Shown piece after piece: positions 62,234 to 64,000 of a stretch of DNA of 64,000 nt. How positions within the stretch are numbered: the first letter of the stretch is position 1; every line of letters starts with the position of its first letter. The stretch is taken from NCBI GenBank assembly GCA_016718845.1, contig JADKCK010000023.1, positions 15,595-79,594 on the forward strand, in the 5' to 3' direction. This DNA is from Sphingobacteriales bacterium. GTDB taxonomy: Bacteria; Bacteroidota; Bacteroidia; Chitinophagales; UBA2359. The notes under the pieces are model-generated. The model had not been told where the DNA came from and made no database searches. It worked only from the letters and a program-made list of their open reading frames with translations. The translations under genes and the position numbers were made by a program.

Positions 62234-62302
62234 TGGCAAGTTATTAGCCAATAAATAGACACAGGCTAACCGTCTTTTACTAAAAAAACAACCACTAAAA
62301 AC

Positions 62303-62776
62303 ATGGATTTCTCTCCTCAATCAAAGGTGTGGATATACCAAAGCAACCGCTTTTTTACCACCAACGAAGTAGAAAACATTAACTGCGAATTAGCCGACTT
62401 TACCCAACAATGGACGGCACATAATCAACAACTAAATGCTAATGGGCAGGTATATTACGCCCTATTTATTGTGTTGATAGTCGACGAAACACAAGCCAAT
62501 GCCAGCGGCTGCTCGATAGATAAATCGGTGCGGTTTATTAAAGACATAGAGCAACGCTACGGCGTGTCGTTGTTCGATAGGTTTCAGATTGCCTACCTCA
62601 ACAACCAACACCAAGTAAAAATAACCGACCGCGAAGGTTTTATAAACCTATTTAACGAAGGCAAAATTGACGATTTTACCAACGTATTTAACAACGTGCT
62701 ACAAACCAAACAAGATTTTGACCAAAACTGGATTGTACCCGTCGAGAATAGCTGGCATAGAATGTTGGTTGGATAA
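62303..62776 (+). CDS. conserved Bacteroidota hypothetical protein (often misnamed ABC transporter ATPase)
   Basis: 157 residues, no membrane segment. KVWIYQSNRFFTTNEVENI, then NASGCSIDKSVRFIKDIEQ and VSLFDRFQIAYLN form a conserved pattern I recall from many Bacteroidota genomes, where it is often labelled 'ABC transporter ATPase'. No Walker motifs are present, so that label is not supported. The role is unknown. The 3' end lies within an 81-bp duplicated segment (62762-62892). It may be co-transcribed with truB and the methyltransferase. Confidence 0.75.
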   Translation: MDFSPQSKVWIYQSNRFFTTNEVENINCELADFTQQWTAHNQQLNANGQVYYALFIVLIVDETQANASGCSIDKSVRFIKDIEQRYGVSLFDRFQIAYLNNQHQVKITDREGFINLFNEGKIDDFTNVFNNVLQTKQDFDQNWIVPVENSWHRMLVG

Positions 62777-62892
62777 TAGACTGGTAGTGCCGATACTTGT
62801 ATCGGTATTTGAGGGATTGGACAACGCTTAACTTTTTACACTATGTTGGTTGGATAATAGACTGGTAGTGCCGATACTTGTATCGGTATTTG
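62762..62892. repeat. 81-bp duplication containing the CCGATACTTGTATCGG palindrome
   Basis: The roughly 50-bp segment starting ATGTTGGTTGGATAATAG and ending GTATCGGTATTT occurs at 62762-62811 and again at 62843-62892, offset by 81 bp. The first copy overlaps the stop of the preceding gene (MLVG and stop). Each copy includes the palindrome CCGATACTTGTATCGG. Confidence 0.8.
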
Positions 62893-62930
62893 GATAAGCA
62901 CACTTTATATGAACGACCTTTACACACAAA

Positions 62931-62970
62931 ATACCGCTGTTAGGAATAGTATCCTAACAGCGGTATCTCA
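62931..62970 (-). terminator. terminator of the T9SS protein gene at the right edge
   Basis: Stem ATACCGCTGTTAGGA/TCCTAACAGCGGTAT with a six-base loop; T-rich on the minus strand side. It lies 22 nt after the stop of the minus gene at 62993. Confidence 0.85.
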
Positions 62971-62992
62971 TTTTTGTCTATGCAGCGATGAT

Positions 62993-64000
62993 TTACTTGA
63001 TTACCGTTAAATAACTAACAACACTCCCTTTATCGCCCAGCAGTTGCACCAAATAAGTACCCGATGGGTAAGTGCTCACATCAACATCAAGGGTGTTGTT
63101 GCCAATGGCTAAGGTTTGGGTATGCTGTAACTGCCCCATTATGTCGTAGATTTTTAGGCTTAACTGGCTGTTATCGGCAATATTATACGCAATGGTAACG
63201 CGGTTTTGGGCTGGATTAGGATACACAAACAGCTCTAGGTTTTCGCTCTCGAACAACAACTCCTCGTCTTTACCTACGCTTGGCGTATTATTGATGTTGG
63301 GGTTGATGTTGTATCCCGCCATCGGCGCACCACCTGTAACAACCACTGTTTGCGAAAAATCTTCGCAGCCGGTACTGTTTCTGATAACTTTTAGTTTGTA
63401 ATTGCCTGCTTTTTTCACATAACCACCCAAATAGTTTTGGTATTGTGTTAGCTCGTTGTTGTTTTTATACCATTTTAAGGTGTAATTAGTTAAGTTGGTG
63501 TAGTTAGATTTTAGGTACACCTTGCAAGTTGGGCAAAGGTTGTACGATGTTAGTCCGGGTGTGCCTCCGCCTGCTGCCGTGCCACCTACGGTAATAATGG
63601 CATCGGGTGTAAGGCTAACGGTGATGCTTGCACTTGCCACCTCCGAACAAAGATGTTCTTCGGCGGTTAAGGTAAGGGTACCACTTGTGCCATTTGCCCA
63701 CTGAATTTGCACACTATTGCCACCTTGCCCCGACACAATACTGCCGCCCGTTGCAGTCCATGTGTAGGTAACACCTGCAACAGGGGTGCTATTGGTGTAG
63801 GTTTGTGTAGTGCCGCTGCAAACGGCGGTGTTGCCCGATAGGGTAGGGGTAAGTACCAGTTTTAGGGCATACCAGCCGTTGATGTACGCCAATGATGCCG
63901 CACCGCCATTGGTTTGGTCGGCAGATTGGGTGAAATCTATGCTCATTAGGTTGTTGCTTACTGGCACAGCCGCACTACTTGCTATGGTTTGGTGACTGCG
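62993..64000 (-). CDS. secreted protein with PKD-like domain and T9SS sorting domain (5' end outside window)
   Basis: At least 335 residues, open at the right edge. It contains a PKD/Ig-like domain (YTWTATGGSIVSGQGGNSV and WANGTSGTLTLTAEE), then a Cys-pair segment (LCPTCKVYLKSNYTNL), and the last ~80 residues are a Por type A sorting domain (FVYPNPAQNRVTIAYNI ... GTYLVQLLGDKGSVV). It is predicted to be exported by the type IX system and may be an adhesin or enzyme; the N-terminal part is missing. The PKD-like domain resembles that of the protein at 53554. Confidence 0.85.
   Translation of the reverse strand, partial: RSHQTIASSAAVPVSNNLMSIDFTQSADQTNGGAASLAYINGWYALKLVLTPTLSGNTAVCSGTTQTYTNSTPVAGVTYTWTATGGSIVSGQGGNSVQIQWANGTSGTLTLTAEEHLCSEVASASITVSLTPDAIITVGGTAAGGGTPGLTSYNLCPTCKVYLKSNYTNLTNYTLKWYKNNNELTQYQNYLGGYVKKAGNYKLKVIRNSTGCEDFSQTVVVTGGAPMAGYNINPNINNTPSVGKDEELLFESENLELFVYPNPAQNRVTIAYNIADNSQLSLKIYDIMGQLQHTQTLAIGNNTLDVDVSTYPSGTYLVQLLGDKGSVVSYLTVIK

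Noticed and set aside
1..64000. tRNA, rRNA or riboswitch genes
   Set aside because: No cloverleaf with a conserved GGTTCGA-type T-arm and no recognised riboswitch aptamer could be supported by reading; absence is limited by the lack of a covariance search.

Overview
The window looks like a chromosomal segment of a Bacteroidota bacterium, roughly 40% G+C by eye. The evidence is Por-type (T9SS) C-terminal sorting domains on secreted proteins, lipoproteins of Bacteroidota-type families (GWxTD, DUF4856), TAnnTTTG-type -7 promoter boxes upstream of many genes, the near absence of Shine-Dalgarno sequences, a bacillithiol gene (bshC), and a Gram-negative envelope gene set (kdsB, kdsC, an LpxL-like acyltransferase, murG, uppP). 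I cannot place it below phylum level. No rRNA, tRNA, CRISPR array, complete IS element or prophage was seen.

Layout. 0-10.5 kb: a DUF4397 lipoprotein, kdsB, uppP, bioB, a PPK2 kinase, a UDP-glucuronate-epimerase-like protein, a GWxTD lipoprotein, a secreted six-repeat protein, an atypical SDR and cutA. 10.7-17 kb: two PAP2-type membrane phosphatase paralogues, a large T9SS BNR/sortilin-like exoprotein, a frameshifted Uma2 gene and lipA. 17.6-23.7 kb: a membrane-anchored TIR-domain protein, an MBL-fold hydrolase, a minisatellite, an unknown membrane protein, an M15 peptidase and a DUF58 protein. 23.9-28.1 kb: a broken DUF937-OmpA fusion, a DUF4856 lipoprotein, a broken DinB-like gene and kdsC. 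28.5-35 kb: a UbiA prenyltransferase, an orphan DNA methyltransferase, a solo RnfD/NqrB-like protein and two tandem DUF2330 proteins, the second frameshifted. 35-45.9 kb: pdxA with a long disordered N-terminus, frameshifted bshC, an Asp/Asn hydroxylase, a GNAT, an LpxL-like acyltransferase, a haloperoxidase-like lipoprotein, a second minisatellite and a glutaryl-CoA dehydrogenase-like gene. 46-64 kb: a GH-A-like lipoprotein, murG, lepB, a 2,4-dienoyl-CoA-reductase-like SDR, secreted beta-propeller proteins, an ArnT-like transferase, a penicillin acylase, truB, a methyltransferase, and a T9SS protein running off the right edge.

Most genes are dispersed housekeeping or envelope functions. What stands out is the intergenic DNA. 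(1) Seven copies of a two-hairpin repeat are present. Full-length copies are about 190 bp with TTTGATAC terminal inverted repeats, and five of seven copies lie just downstream of a stop codon in the same orientation relative to that gene. (2) A G-poor short-period repeat of the CAACATCGCCACCTCA type abuts the start codons of three unrelated genes, or nearly so, in the sense orientation. (3) Two minisatellites are built on an ACATAG motif. (4) There are several palindromic or tandem short repeat families, one of them apparently inserted in frame in bshC. (5) Five genes carry single frameshifts. At least three of these are in homopolymer runs, so sequencing error must be excluded before calling pseudogenes. 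No canonical defence or biosynthetic island was found; the repeat systems are the best candidates for something undescribed.
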